A DNA stretch of 64,000 nucleotides, taken from positions 6,730 through 70,729 of the forward strand of contig MNCI01002986.1 in the NCBI GenBank assembly GCA_015680685.1, written 5' to 3'. A program made the position numbers and the translations under genes. Below, piece after piece: positions 47,411 to 59,782 of the stretch (position 1 is its first letter; each line of letters begins with the position of its first letter). Source of the stretch: Gnetum montanum (Eukaryota; Streptophyta; Gnetopsida; Gnetales; Gnetaceae). The notes under the pieces were generated by a model that made no database searches, was not told where the DNA came from, and was given only the letters and a program-made list of their open reading frames with translations.

Positions 47411-49640
47411 GGAGCGGCCCAAGAGACGTTAACAAAGAATCACAAAACACCACAGCAAACATACCACCAACATCACTCGTCTACCAGATCAAGTGTCATT
47501 CCACCATGTTCAAGAGTGCTGTGAATAAGAGTATGCTAGGGAAAAGTGTGTAGGTAATGTTTTAGAAAATGAAATGAAAGTAGAGGAAATCAAATGCAAA
47601 CAATGGACCCTGATGCAAGATGCAAAGTTAGTATGGTTGATGGTGACCATGGCATGAACTGGTTTGTCCTTGAAACGTTGACCTCTCATTGGAGTGCTCA
47701 TGAGAAAGTCAAAGTTGATCTAAGGCTAGGTCAGTTATGAAGCTACAACATTGTCAATTTGTTGGGCATGTGCTCTTCTCCATTTTTTTTTCATTTTTTG
47801 CTTTACTACAAGGCGAACCCCTATTGGGTTTGGCTTACTATTGAATGCTAGCTGCAAGGTGTGGGCCATGGAGTAGATGGACTTTGCTTTGATGCTATCG
47901 CATCTCATCTGTAGGATAGGTGTTTCATCTCTAGGATGAGTTGTGTTACATCTGCTTGGGCCTTGACTAGCCAACAGTGGCTCCCCACGAGATGAGTTGC
48001 ATTACATCCATTATGGGTTCTACGGTTGACATGAGGAGAATGCCATATGTGTCACAATGTGTATGCATAAGAGGGATGTGCAATTGTGAGTATGCAAGGG
48101 AGAAGAGGCTATTGGGATGAAGGAGTGAATGTGTGTAGGTTGTAATAAGATGAGGGGGATGTACACTCTTGAATGGCTTAACTAGTCCAATCATCTACAT
48201 CGGAGCAATGCGGAAACTTGCTACTGCGATGAGATGCATCTCTGCATGACCACCTCCAAGGCTTCGTCTTGCAAACACAACTCTGAGAAGACAAGAAAAT
48301 CACACAACATGAAATACAAGTGCAAATGCCAAATGTGAAGATGCTGCAAATGCGTCAAATGCTATGCCAGTTGTAAGTGCTTAGGAAGCTAGTGAAAGTA
48401 CCAAGGTGATGATGCTTTGACTCTTACAAAGGTCACATCAATGGTAAGTGCTCCAAAAGATCAGCAGAATGGTTGGAGGTGATGATGTTGTGAGTGCGCG
48501 GATCCAATTTACAGTCCTGTAGATCATGGAATGCTAGTTTATAGTCCTAGCAGACTGTTGTGTGCTAATTTAATGTCGTAGCAGACAAGCTGTTGTGCTA
48601 GTTTAACATCATGACCTAAGGATGATTTGTGCTAGTTTATAGTCATAACGGATTGCTATGCTAGTTTATAGTCATAGTGGACTGTCTGTGCTAATTTTTT
48701 GCATCATGGTAGACAAGTGCTTACCTTGCTTATGTGAGGTGCAAATTTGCATGCGTAGTCATGCTGTGTGCCTGCAAGATCCTACAAAAATCAACTAGAA
48801 AAATAACATCAAGTGGCACCTCTTGTAAACAAAGTTAAAGTGCACAAATGAAAGGAAAGGAATACAAAGAGTGATAGTTTTATGTCATTCAGGTAATCGA
48901 GTGTTTCTCATTTTGTGCCATTACTAATTTAAAGCCATTTCTCGGGCCATCAAGTGTTGCTAGTTTTGGGCCATTTTAGGCCAATGCAAAGGGGTTGATT
49001 GTTTAAGGTCATTTCAGGTCATACATTGTCAGTTCAAGGTCATGGCGGGTCATAGGTTGCTAGTTTAAAACCATTTTGGGTCGTGGGCTAGTTTAAGGCC
49101 TTTTTGGACCACATGGTTTTTTTTTGTAGTTTTAGTTTTATGATTTTTATATATTTTTGATGTTTTTTAAAATGTAATGTGTAACCTAAGTCGATGAATG
49201 CATAAACAATGCAAAAGAAATGCATGAACAAAGCAAAATGTGTGATCTAAGCGAGCAAACAAAATGTAAATGCATAGGCTAGTGTGATGCAAACGAAAGT
49301 AAAAAATGCATGGCAAGTGGAGGTAAGTGGTAGGTAGGCACCTAGCACAATTTTGGCCAAGGGAGTGCCTTGATCAGGCAGTTGTTTCCTAATCTGGTTT
49401 AGATTAGGGGATGCATAGGGGTTAGGATTTTCTGGGAGGCTGTTGGCTTCAATTACTCATTTGAGTATGTCAACCTTATGCATTGCATTGGTTGCCTTAG
49501 ATGCATCATGAAGAAACTCCACCTTCAACACTTGCTCCATGCCTATGTTGTGGATAGCCAGAGGGGAGGCATTATCATTGTGGATGATAACTTGACCACC
49601 TTCATATGGAAGGTGGACTTCTTGGTGGATGGGAGAGGAG
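47411..49640 (-). other. Repeat-rich non-coding interior of element E
   Basis: No coding frame. Two families of short imperfect repeats occur. At 48510-48720 units contain GCTAGTTTATAGTC or GCTAATTTAATGTC followed by TAGCAGAC. At 48880-49110 units contain GGGCCAT and AGTTTAAGGCC. The second type is also found at the same place, after protease, in element F. Confidence 0.6.
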
Positions 49641-49645
49641 ATAGC

Positions 49646-52600
49646 TCATAGTTGAGCTAGCCAAGGCCTGCCTAGGATCAGGTTGAAGCTTGGCATCTCC
49701 TCTATGATAGTGAAAGCTATGCTAGTGGGGAATTGGTCCCCTACCACAAAGGTTAAGTTGATTGTATCCTTGATGGTGACACATGATCCATTGAAGGATT
49801 TTAGACATGTGGCTATGGTTGGCCTAATTTCATCTACTAGGCCTAGCTTGTTGATGATGGAGTACAGGACTACAGTTGTTTCTACATCATCATCAACATT
49901 CACTTTGTAGATCATGCACTTCCCAACACATATGCTAATGAATAGTGGAGCTATAGTGACCTCCCCTCATTTGAGGTTGATCTTAATTACATTATTGCAA
50001 AAGGTTAGGGATGTTGAACCTGATTCCTGTGACACAATGGGCAACATCACTACACAGATGGATGTCTCATCTACAGGGATGTCCTCTATGATAAGAATGA
50101 AGGCCAACATTTGATCCAACACTTGGTGGTGAGCAAACGAGGTCATGACTAGGTCATACAAGCTCAATGATGTGTTTTTCTACTTAAGCATTTGGTTCAC
50201 CTGGGTTAGTGCAACAGCGAATTCCTTGTCATCAGCCATTATGTTGACCTTGACTTCATGCAGCTTAAGAGATGAATCTCTCATGGAGGGGAATTGGGCT
50301 TGAGTTACTTGGCCTACTTGGGGGTAGGGGCTTGAGTACTCAATTGTTGTTTGTTGGTTGTAGCCTTTGCTTTGGCCATGGGGGTTGTGAGGTGCTTGTT
50401 CATCCTCTTGCATTGCAATTTGGTAGGCCTACCTGGGTTGCTAGTGGTGTTAGCCCTTGAAGGAAGAGAGACCAAGATGTTGCCCATTGTTGGGCTTTAG
50501 GTAGGTGAGGAGCCATCATGTTATGGCATGGTTATGACAAACAATGGTTTAGAAGTTGTTGTAGGGCTAACTCATTGTGGCACCTTGATGACAAAAGGTT
50601 TCTTAGCAATTATTGTTGCTATGTCATGCTAGTTTAATGTCTTAGAGGATGGTTGGTTTGGTTGCCAGTTTAACATCTTAGTAGATGATTGCTGTGGGAC
50701 CTTAACCACAAAGGGTGTTGTGGGTGCCTAAGGTAACACTTTGATAACAAAGGAGGGCCTCTTGCTTGTGGAGCCAGAGGGGATCCTTGCCTTGTTGGGA
50801 GGCATGTGGATCACAAAAGGTTGTTGCACAGGTTTAGAATCATCACCTATTTTGATGGAGTTTATGACATAGAGAACGTCATTTGTGTTGGATTAGCTCA
50901 TTGCATCGAGCACCAATTAGCCTTGTTCTATCATTCTTTGCAAGTCATCTTGCAAATCACGATAGTTGTCTGTACTATGACTAAACATTTTGTGGTAATG
51001 ATAGTATTGGTTTAGCTAAAAGTGTTGTGGGACTGAGGGCTTGTTGATACTATTGAGGTGGGGTTCCTCAATAGTTCATAGTACCTATCATGTTTTTGAT
51101 GGGCAATCTCCAATACACATTTGTATTGGATTCACTTGGCTTTTAGGAGTTGCTCCAGTAGTTTAGAGGGTTCCCTCGGTAGTGGTGTATACTTTGAGCG
51201 ATCCTTGTGCTCAAAGTTCGACCTGTTGATGTAGGCAAGTTGGCAACTTTGTGAGTTGGGGCCTTAGGATGCTTAGCTGTCAGGCCCTAATTGGTTGCTT
51301 TTGATCCTACAACAACTATTTTCACTGTTGCGTTTTGCTTCCATGCATGTTGATTTTTGTAGGCCACGTAGGTTAGGTCATTACTGGATTGCATTGTCTC
51401 CTCTATGCCCTTCATTTAAGCAAAGGCTTTGATGAGATACTTCAAGGCTAGGTAATATAGTTTGGACTTGATGAAGTCATTTACTACACCCTTAAAGATG
51501 ACCAGTAGGTGCATCTCTACTAGGGGTTCATGCATTTCGCTCAATGTAGCATTCCAATGTTGGAGGAATTTTCTCATGGGCTCTAGGGGCCCCTGCTTGA
51601 CCTACATGAGTTGGTCAAGGGTTGCTTGAAGCTTTAGGTTGTACCTGAAATGTGTCAAAAATTATCTTATGAGATCCTCCAAAGAAGAGATTGAGGCCTT
51701 AGGTAGCGTGCGATACTAGTTTAAGGCCCTGCTAGTGAGTGACATGGGGAACATGTGCATGATGGTGTGTGGTTAGGCTTGAAGGAGTAGGCACTCAGAT
51801 CGAAATGTAACCAAGTGTGCATTTTAGTCCCTTTTACCATTGTACTTGGTGAGTTGAAGCAACTGGACCCTAGTTAAGAGAGTTAAGGGGTGGGATTGTA
51901 GGACTTATGGGGTCATCTCAGTAGAAGTCCACCACCTTACCAGTTTTGGAGGAGGTAGCTTTAAGTTAGTTGATCTCCTTCATAAAACTTTGGATCAACT
52001 AGAATGCCTGATCCAAGCTTGGGGATGTGCAAGCTGGTTGCATTGGACAGGCTTGTGTTGGTTACATAGCATAGGATTAGATTATTAGTTGTGAGTTTAA
52101 TGTTGTAGCAGATGATCATTGCCAATTTAATGTTGTAGCAAATGGGTTTAGTTGATGTGTTGGCTTAGGGATGGGTGCAGTGACTGAGGTGGGCCACACA
52201 TGAGTGGGTTGGATAGACACCATGGATGCTGATGAGACAAGTGGGATGTAGGATGCCTAAATCATTTGAGGTTGGGAGGTGGCCTCTACATGAGCATAGG
52301 GTTGGGAAAATGTAGTAGTTGCTTGCAAGGAAGGCTAAATTAGTATGGTCACCATCTTGGAGAGGATGGGTGGATTGAACTAAGGAGGGACTGTACTAGG
52401 GAGCAATAGTTGGAAGATGGTGTAGAGGGGGCTCTCACATTCGGAGTGGGCCTTGAACTCATCTTCTTCCTCCTATGGGGCTTCCTCATAGGTTGTTCTT
52501 GCATCATGCTCGTTTGCATAGATGAGTTGGGACAATAGTTGGTGGTAGGACTCCATGAGTGGGATTATGTCAAACAAGAAGAGATTGTACTCCCGTCCAT

Positions 52601-52730
52601 CTTGGTGGACACATTTGTAGTCCTGTTTTACCTCCAATTTAAGGTAATTGATTGGTAATCCTACTTAGATTTTAGCACAAAACAAATTGTATTGTTCATG
52701 GCTTAGCACAAGATGCTTTGGGTGGATCAT
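49646..52730 (-). pseudogene. gag-protease of element E
   Basis: The start is the ATG at 52730 (MIHPKHLVLSHEQYN), with a region ending IPLMESYHQLLSQL that matches element F. The capsid part (about 51990-51400) is badly decayed. At 50413-49967 KEFAVALTQVNQMLK and MSLYDLVMTSFAHHQ match element F. The protease-like end (49915-49646) has a VDDD motif where DSG/DTG is expected, then NKLGLVDEI, CLKSFNG and NLILGRPWLAQL. Frames change between parts. A pol region does not follow. Confidence 0.65.
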
Positions 52731-52740
52731 GGTATCAAAT

Positions 52741-54760
52741 GTGTTAGACACCGACATGGAAGGTTTGAAACACCATCAGTTTTGGGACTCATGATTTAGC
52801 ACAGTCCCAAAATTTGATCTCTGCAAGCGTGGTGTCACATGAGACCACACAGACAACATGGCACCCTTGAAGTCCTAATGTCTATAGAGCCAATTTCGAG
52901 CCTACCTACCACCCTTTGCAACATAGTCAACGCAACACCCAGTCATGAAGCCAGTTTGCAGAAAAGAGGTACTAAAAGTGGACCATGCAGTTTGACAAAT
53001 TTTTTATCTCTGAGGCCATCAAGCTCGCTACGCTCTCTAGCTAGCCTAGCTTGACAAATGTCCTGGCTGGTGGTCCACCCAAGTGCCAAGCTCGGAGTTG
53101 TCGAAGGTGTTTAGGATGGACTAAATAGTTCAAAAAATTTTCTAACTATGAGGCCTGCTACACTACACTACGCTGCACAGTGTAGTAGGCCATGTGATGT
53201 CAAAACTGGTGCAAGTGCTAGACCATACGCAGAAGATGTAGTTGGCAGATATTTGGTATTCAAAGATGCTAGCCCCACTTCATCCTTGAAGTTTGACGTA
53301 GAAAATCAAAGTGAATCTCATCAAAAATCACCTCGATCTAAGTGCTACACTGTGCTATGCTACATAGCATAGCAGGGCATGACAATCTTTTCTCAAATTG
53401 TCTTGGCGTGGGAAGAAAAATTGCCCATGCTTCACCCATGAAAAATTCTTATTTTACTACCACCTTAGCATATGATCAAGATCCCATGATAGAGCACTTG
53501 CAAAGTAAGTCCAAATTCGAGTAAAATTGGAAGCTACGCTACACAACATAGCATGGAGTAGTAGGGCAATAATGTAGGAAGATCCTCCATTAGGTTGTTC
53601 TAGCAAAAGAATTGCACTTGGCCATGCGTAGACGTCCAAGACTTCTTGTCCTACTTTGCCCTCAGGTCCCAATCAAAGTCTCTTCCCCTCAGGTCATTTT
53701 TGCTCTAGTATCTCCTCAATAGAGAAGATTAGCAGTTTGCTTTGTTTTTGCACTTCCTGTAATTCCTAAGGTTGTCCCTACACTTGAACTTACTCGTAAG
53801 AGGAGGGAAGACGTAGTCCTGGAGCATAGGCTCCACTTTGCATTTTATGTGAGCATTTTCTTTGTAAAAACATGGCAGTCCCTTGGGTACATGCAGTCTG
53901 AACGAGATAGTCAAAGCTCAATAGGTTTCACTTTTAGCCTTGTTTCATTCAGCGTAGCACATTAGTGTAGCATCACACGTTTGTGTAGCACATCCACAAT
54001 TTGGGCCATGTGGGACCCAGGACATGTGGTGTCTAAACCACGTCTCTCTTCCACTCTTGGCTCTATAAATACCCCAGTGAAAAAAATTCTAGAGGTGGAC
54101 TTTTGAAGGGTTGGCTTTTTGCGGTTGGCTTCTAGAGATTGGCTTTTGGCAGTTGGCCTTGGGCAGTAAGCATTGGCAAAGAGATTGGCAAACATAAAGT
54201 TGATAAATAGAAAATCTTAGCAATAGAACTTCTTGGATCTGTCCTCAACCTAGCATAGCAGCTCTTAGCCCAGTAAGCATCGGCTCATTGGTTCCTGTTA
54301 GCACCCCATTGGCAACAATCCAGGAGCTGTGACCATATCGTTTCGTTACCACCTGTGCTTGTCCAGTATTGCATGCCAGTTGTACATATTCATTAGCCAA
54401 ACAAAGATCAGATACCCCAATCTTGGGATGGTGTATTCCCTCACCTAAACTCTCATTCCATTCTTGCTATTACATCTATGTTGCACCTTTGTGTACTTGT
54501 TCATGCTTATTGATACAGATATATACTTTGATGTGTTTCTATTGTTGTGCACCCCACATTTTCTTTCAATTCAACCTTAGCATGTCATGTTTTAAAAATC
54601 ATTATTTGCATACGGTTATTGTACACCACGTAAGTCCCTGACTAATTGACCAGATAGTTCCAGGCATCCCATTTCTATTTTCTCTAGCATGGCCCTTGCA
54701 TGGATTCGAGGTTACGCTGTATGCCTAATAACTTCTCGGTGTTCCAGCCATTGACGTTTT
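52741..54760 (+). repeat. Element F 5' LTR
   Basis: Starts TGTTAGACACCGACATGG directly next to element E gag. The TATA box CTCTATAAATACCCC lies at 54061. The U3 part holds CTACGCT/GTAGCAT phrases (53150-53580, 53955-53990). The right end is placed just before a PBS-like sequence at 54761 and is approximate. Confidence 0.6.
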
Positions 54761-54785
54761 TGGTCCTAGAAGGAGGGTTTGAACC
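54761..54785 (+). promoter_or_regulatory. Candidate primer-binding site, element F
   Basis: It begins TGGTCCTAGAAGG and ends GGGTTTGAACC. It starts with TGG (complement of CCA) and ends with the complement of a tRNA T-loop (GGTTCAAACC), as a PBS should. The tRNA was not identified, and it is not the tRNA-Asp type of the other elements. Confidence 0.4.
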
Positions 54786-55306
54786 TCTGTCTCTCTTCCA
54801 TGTGTCACGGGTAATTCTTCATGCTGTTTGTACCCCCTCACCAATAGCCTGCTAGTGTAGACATGACACCCTTGTGGTTGTCTATGCACTAGTGGTGTAT
54901 ATTGGTCACCACGACGGTTCCTCTGGAACCCTGTAGGATGAAAGCCTTAAATTGTTTACTATGTTAGGCTACTTGTCTACTATGTTATGCTACCTGTGTT
55001 CTATGTAGTGTAGCAACCATGTCAATGTAGTGGTTCCTACATTGTCCACTATGTTACGCTACCTATCCACTGCGTTACGCTGCCTGTGTTCTATGTAATG
55101 TAGCGACCCTATCGATGTAGCAGTTTCTAAACTGTCTATTGCATTACGCTGTCTATCTACTACATTACGCTGCTTGTGTCCTATGTAGCATAGCGAAGAA
55201 AACTAGCTTTTCAGCATTTTTAGATGCCCCCAGTTTTAGTCTATATTCTCTATAGCTTTAGACCTTAATCGTTTAACGTAAAACATACTTTTTTCATATT
55301 GGAAAA
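54786..55306 (+). other. 5' leader of element F with CTACGCT-type repeats
   Basis: Between 54955 and 55195 a unit of about 60-90 bases recurs three times: a GTTACGCTACCT-type phrase, TGTGTTCTATGTAGTGTAGC, then ATGTAGTGGTTCCTA-type sequence. No coding frame. Confidence 0.65.
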
Positions 55307-58300
55307 ATGAATCCTATTACCACTTCAGTTCCTACCGTGAGTGTGGAGGTCTCTCACTTTGTTCCACACATGGTGGATCCCAAGCGACCGCCTAGCCCAA
55401 TGCGAGTATAGTGACAGTCTCTTAGATTGTAGCATCAATCACCCGAACATCTACCTCAAGAAGCAGAGCGATATAACTTTTATGTGCCAAGATCCAAGTA
55501 AATCTACAATTGGATCATCATGAATTTGAGGAAAAATGTAACTTTGAAATCATTCATTGGAACAAAAGAGAATTCATTCCTACTTTTGATATTACTATTC
55601 CACTCATGGAAACATACCAATGGCTTTTAAGCCAACGTTTGCAATTGAGCAAATCAAGAGAATGAGACACAACATCTCACTACAATGAACCCTTTCATGA
55701 TGGCCAAGAGGAGTTAGACTCCCATTCTAAAGGTGGTGGCCCAAACTATGCTATGACTGTCCCTTCCACGTCAGTTGTTCATTCACAACAATCGTAATTT
55801 TTTGCCTTTTTTGCTACTTCCATGACACTACTACAACCCAGACCATTTTTGGTGACAGGTAGTCATCAAATGTTGTCAACATATTAGCATGCAGGCCCTT
55901 CAACCTCATTTCCCATTAATTATCCTTCCTAGTTTGTCCAAGCCTTGCACCCAACGTCTGTGATGCCCATATGTGCATACCATGCCCACATCACAACTAC
56001 ATGTAGGTTTTGTTTCTGTCCCCTCATCTATACCCGTTCCACCATCAGTAGCAGGCCCACCCTCAATCACATGGTGGACAGCAACGACCTCTTTTCCTAT
56101 GGCTCAAATGTCTCACATGTCACAATACGCATAGCCCCAAACATACCAAGTTTCACATGTAACACAATCAAACACAGGGTTGTGGGTTGCCCCAACCATT
56201 GGGCAGGTAACCACCTCCATAGTGCCACCTATTCCAACTACTCTAGTGGCACCACCCACTGGGTTGTGGGCTGCTCAAACAATGCCACTAGAAGGAGCTA
56301 TTCTAATAGCATCCATAATGGGACTGGTAGCCGCACCAATAGCACCACCAGTGATGGATGCTCTAGTAGCTTCACAACCCCTTGTAACACCCCTGGGTTT
56401 GGACCAAGCCTTTTAGCTCATCCAGACCCTCCTTGAAGAAATTAAACAGCTCAAAGTCATTGGTTCTAAAACCGTTCAAGTCATGGACTTCTACCAAGAT
56501 GACCTAATCAATTCAGCTGTCCCTATGCTTATGTTGCCCCCTAGGGTACAACTTCCCTAGTTTACAAAATACAATGGGAAAGGTGATCTGAATGCCCACC
56601 TGGTCACTTTTAGGTCTGAATCCCTGTTACTACAACCGTGGCCCCATACCATCATTCGTGTTTTAGCCATGTCCCTGATAAGCAAGGCCTTAGAATGGTA
56701 TCGCACGGTTCCCTGTGCTTCTATCTCAACATTAGAAGAATTGCTAAGCCAGTTCGTTACTCATTTTAAGTATAACTTGAAACTGGAAGTCACTCTAGAT
56801 CAGCTCATGAACGTTAAACAAGAACCACTAGAATTTATACAAAAATTCATACAACATTGGAGTGCTACCCTAAATGAAATACGTGAACCAATTGCTAAGG
56901 CCCATTTGTTGGCTATTTTCAAAGGAGCAAGAAAAGATTTTATCAAGTGCAAACTATATTATTTGGCTTTGCGTTTCCTTAGCCAAGTGTTCGCTTAAAC
57001 TAAAAGCGTTCAGGATGTGACGGAGGCTAGTAGAGATCCAGCCTACGTAGCCTATAAAAACACACATACAAAGAAAGACAAGGAGAAAGGGAAGGCCATA
57101 GCAACCATGATGGCCGCTGTGGCTAATGAGACCAAGTCCAACAATAGTAAAAAGACTACCACAATACCTAAAGCCTCCTCTAATACAATACCCGGCTCCA
57201 GCAGCACTAGTTAGTCCTTGGCATCAATACCAACAGTGCAAACTCTGCCAAGGACAAATTTTGAGCACAAGGACCACTCAAAATATACCCCGTTACCAAT
57301 TAAGCCTTCAGAGATTTTGAGTCAATTGCTAGGAGCTGGATGTATCCAACATAAATGGATGTCAGAGGAGGCCCTTAAGCATCACCAAAGGTACTATGAA
57401 CTCCATCGATACCCCTCCTTGGCTATGCCTAATGAACCGCTAGTACCGAGGAACTTCAGGCTAGAGTGTTTTTACAATTATCATCAATTATGTGGGCATG
57501 ATACAAATTATTTCCTGGCATTGAAAGATGATATCCAATGAATGATTGATTAGGGTAAGTTGGTCCTAGATGAGAGTAGTCTTGCCCGACCTGAAAACCA
57601 ATCCATGAATGTTTACAAAGATCCTTTGAACGCCAACAATGTAGGTTATACTATCAATGCCATTGGCATTGATGATAACACAGAATCATAACATGAATCA
57701 TTCGTGGTTCATGTACCCCTCGTGATGTTGAAGCTTCAACAACCACTAGGTTGCAAATCCCCTTTGTCATTAGGGCCTCTCCACAGACATCTGTTGCACT
57801 GTTTGTACTTAAAATTGCATTGTGTCCCACTACAACAATGCAAGCACCGTTTGTTATCAGGATGCTAAAGCATGCGAGTTCCCCTAATACCCAAAGTTGA
57901 GTGATGAGCACTGCATCTCAGCCTTCTCATCTAAGGAAATGTGAAGAATGTCTAGTAGATAAGTTGGCTAGAGAACACACTACGTTGGGCACCGCTAAGC
58001 CCACCCCCTTGTCTGCAATTCCCATGACCTCTTCATCATCAACCACTGATGGCAACACACACATGCAACTGTCATCCTCTAATTTGAAAAAGCTTATTGC
58101 CCAACCCAAAGTCACTCCCCCTCAGAAGATTCAACTTCTAGGGCGCTTGGAAGAAGAAAAACTTAGCAAACAACCAGATAGTGGGAAAAACTTCCTAAAT
58201 GCACTCGCACAAGTTAAACAAGCCTTAGAAAAAAAGAACACAACATTAATCTTGTACGACTTAATAATGACCTCTACGACACATCATGAGGCTTTGGTTC

Positions 58301-58407
58301 GCTTGTTAGCATCTGTTTCTATTAGTGAAAACATGCCCACTGAAGAGAAAGCTATCCATGCTGTTTGCTTCCCTCTGTGGCTGAAGAACCATAGCCAACC
58401 CGTTTAA
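55307..58407 (+). pseudogene. gag of element F
   Basis: The ATG at 55307 begins MNPITTSVPTVSVEV. A Pro/Ala/Val-rich region (55950-56420) leads into the capsid-like part: LDQAF, a TAG, LIQTLLEEIKQLK, then FTKYNGKGDLNAHL, ALEWYRTVP, FVTHFKYNL and NVKQEPLEFIQKFIQHW (to 56998). A zinc-knuckle-like motif, C-x3-H-x3-CGH (from 57467), precedes ALKDDIQ-x-MID-x-GKL, typical of Tat-group gag. The part from 57901 (MSTASQPSHL) to 58407 is in another frame and matches element E at 50413-49967. Stops are mostly C-to-T type, with a few indels. Confidence 0.75.
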
Positions 58408-58499
58408 CATTTCATGACAAAGCCATCAAAGATGACCCAGAAAAGGGTCAAGTGAGTACTACCCCAATGTTTATCATAATTCAGGTAGGTCAGTATAAA

Positions 58500-58880
58500 A
58501 TTCATAGAGTACACGTCGATGACGGGGTGCCACCAATGTGATACCATTCCTCATAGTGGACAAATTGGGCCTAGTGGATCAAATCAAGCCCACAACAACC
58601 TCATGCTTAAAGTCATTCAATGGGGCATTTGTCGTGGTCAAGGGGATTGTTACCATCAACTTCATAGCAGGGGACTAGTTTCCCACTAGCATAGTATTTA
58701 TTGTGGTAGAGGAGATGCCCATGTTTAACCTAATCTTGAGGAGATCATGGTTAGCCCAACTAAGAGCTGTCTCTTCACCCATACACCAAGAGATCCACTT
58801 ACCCTATGTGGATAGAGAGGTGGTGATCTTTGGTGATGAAGTAGCTCCCCGAGCCATAAACAATATAGACGTGGAGTAAG
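58500..58880 (+). pseudogene. Protease remnant of element F
   Basis: VHVDDGVPP is followed, after a small frame change, by KLGLVDQIKPT, CLKSFNGAFVVVKG, FPTSIVFIVVEEMP and NLILRRSWLAQL. This matches element E protease along its length. The motif is DDG rather than DTG/DSG. About 220 bases of readable frame follow and then end; RT is absent. Confidence 0.65.
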
Positions 58881-59204
58881 GATCAAAGATAGAAATCTTT
58901 GAAAATGAATCACTCATTCATGCTGAAACTCCATGTTTGATAAATGAGCCATCCAACACTGTTAACTTAAATGAAGAAGCCGTGTGGGTCAAATTACTCT
59001 TCCAAACAATAGATGATAGCATAGAGGAATGCCACCACAAGGCTTTTAGACCATATGACCCACCTAATCCACATTAGATTAGGAAACAATTGCATGACTA
59101 AAGTTTACCTTCACTTTACTTCAATAAATTTTATACTTTCATTTGCGTAATTTCCATTTCACATTAAGTTTTCTATTTGCATTGTCTTTTCCATTGGCAT
59201 TAGT

Positions 59205-59490
59205 TAAAGTGATTATGGCTCAGAATGACCTTAAACTATTGCTACGGCCTGCTAAGACCTAAAACTGGCAACCCCACTCTTGAAAATTACATTACGTTCA
59301 ACCCAGAATGACCTTAAACTACTGCCATGGCCCGCTAAGGTCTAAAACTAGCAACATCACTTTCGAAAAAACACCTTACACACGGCCTGAAATGGCCTTA
59401 AACTAGTAATGACCCAAAATTGCCTAAAACTAGCGATGGCTCAAAATGGCCTTAAACTAGTGATGGCCCGAAATTGCCTTAAACTAAAGC
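59205..59490 (+). repeat. Tandem repeats of an ATGGCC...TTAAACTA unit, element F
   Basis: Imperfect units of about 28-60 bases contain ATGGCCTTAAACTAGTGATG, GACCTTAAACTACTG and CTAAAACTAGCAA phrases. Six to eight units can be seen. Related units, in the same element orientation, occur after protease in element E (49110-48880). Confidence 0.75.
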
Positions 59491-59698
59491 AAGGGGCCCA
59501 AGCACATTAATAAACACATTAACCAAAAGGAATAAAATAAGAGTCTTACTTTTTATTAAATATAAGTCCATACTCAGAATACATAACAACAAGCATTTCA
59601 TTTCAGAGAAAAAAAGAAAAAAATTTACCAATGGGCTATGAGTCTCTGCTGGTATCTTTATTCCCCGTCCCACTAGGTCCTACATCTTCATTTGGGTC

Positions 59699-59782
59699 CT
59701 ACATAAAGCAAGAATAAAATAATGAGTGAAATTATGATCACATATCATAAAATAAACTACAATGTAATAAGGCTTGGATAAC
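59699..59782 (-). other. 84-base intron of the antisense gene
   Basis: Donor CTCAG/GTTATCC (GT at 59782-59781) and acceptor TTTATGTAG/GACCC (ends at 59699). The interval is strongly AT-rich and of normal plant intron size. Joining keeps the frame (LSQ followed by DPNEDVG) and leads to a stop at 59636-59638. Confidence 0.6.

Larger units (their letters stand above)
45586..52740 (-). mobile_element. Element E: pol-less long-LTR retrotransposon, minus strand
   Basis: It has a 3' LTR, a repeat-rich non-coding part (47411-49640), a protease-like end and a gag reaching the start codon at 52730. No RT, RNase H or integrase was found. Its 5' UTR and 5' LTR are missing at 52741, where element F begins. 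The simplest reading is that F inserted into E, with the rest of E right of the window. Confidence 0.6.

Noticed and set aside
48500-49110. Regular short repeats resembling a CRISPR array
   Set aside because: Units and spacers are irregular and diverged, the DNA is plant nuclear, and the tract is internal to a retrotransposon family.
55945-56436. 163-codon plus-strand frame (Ser/Thr/Asn-rich)
   Set aside because: It is the shifted shadow of the Pro/Ala/Val-rich gag frame of element F, which continues into capsid motifs and this frame does not.
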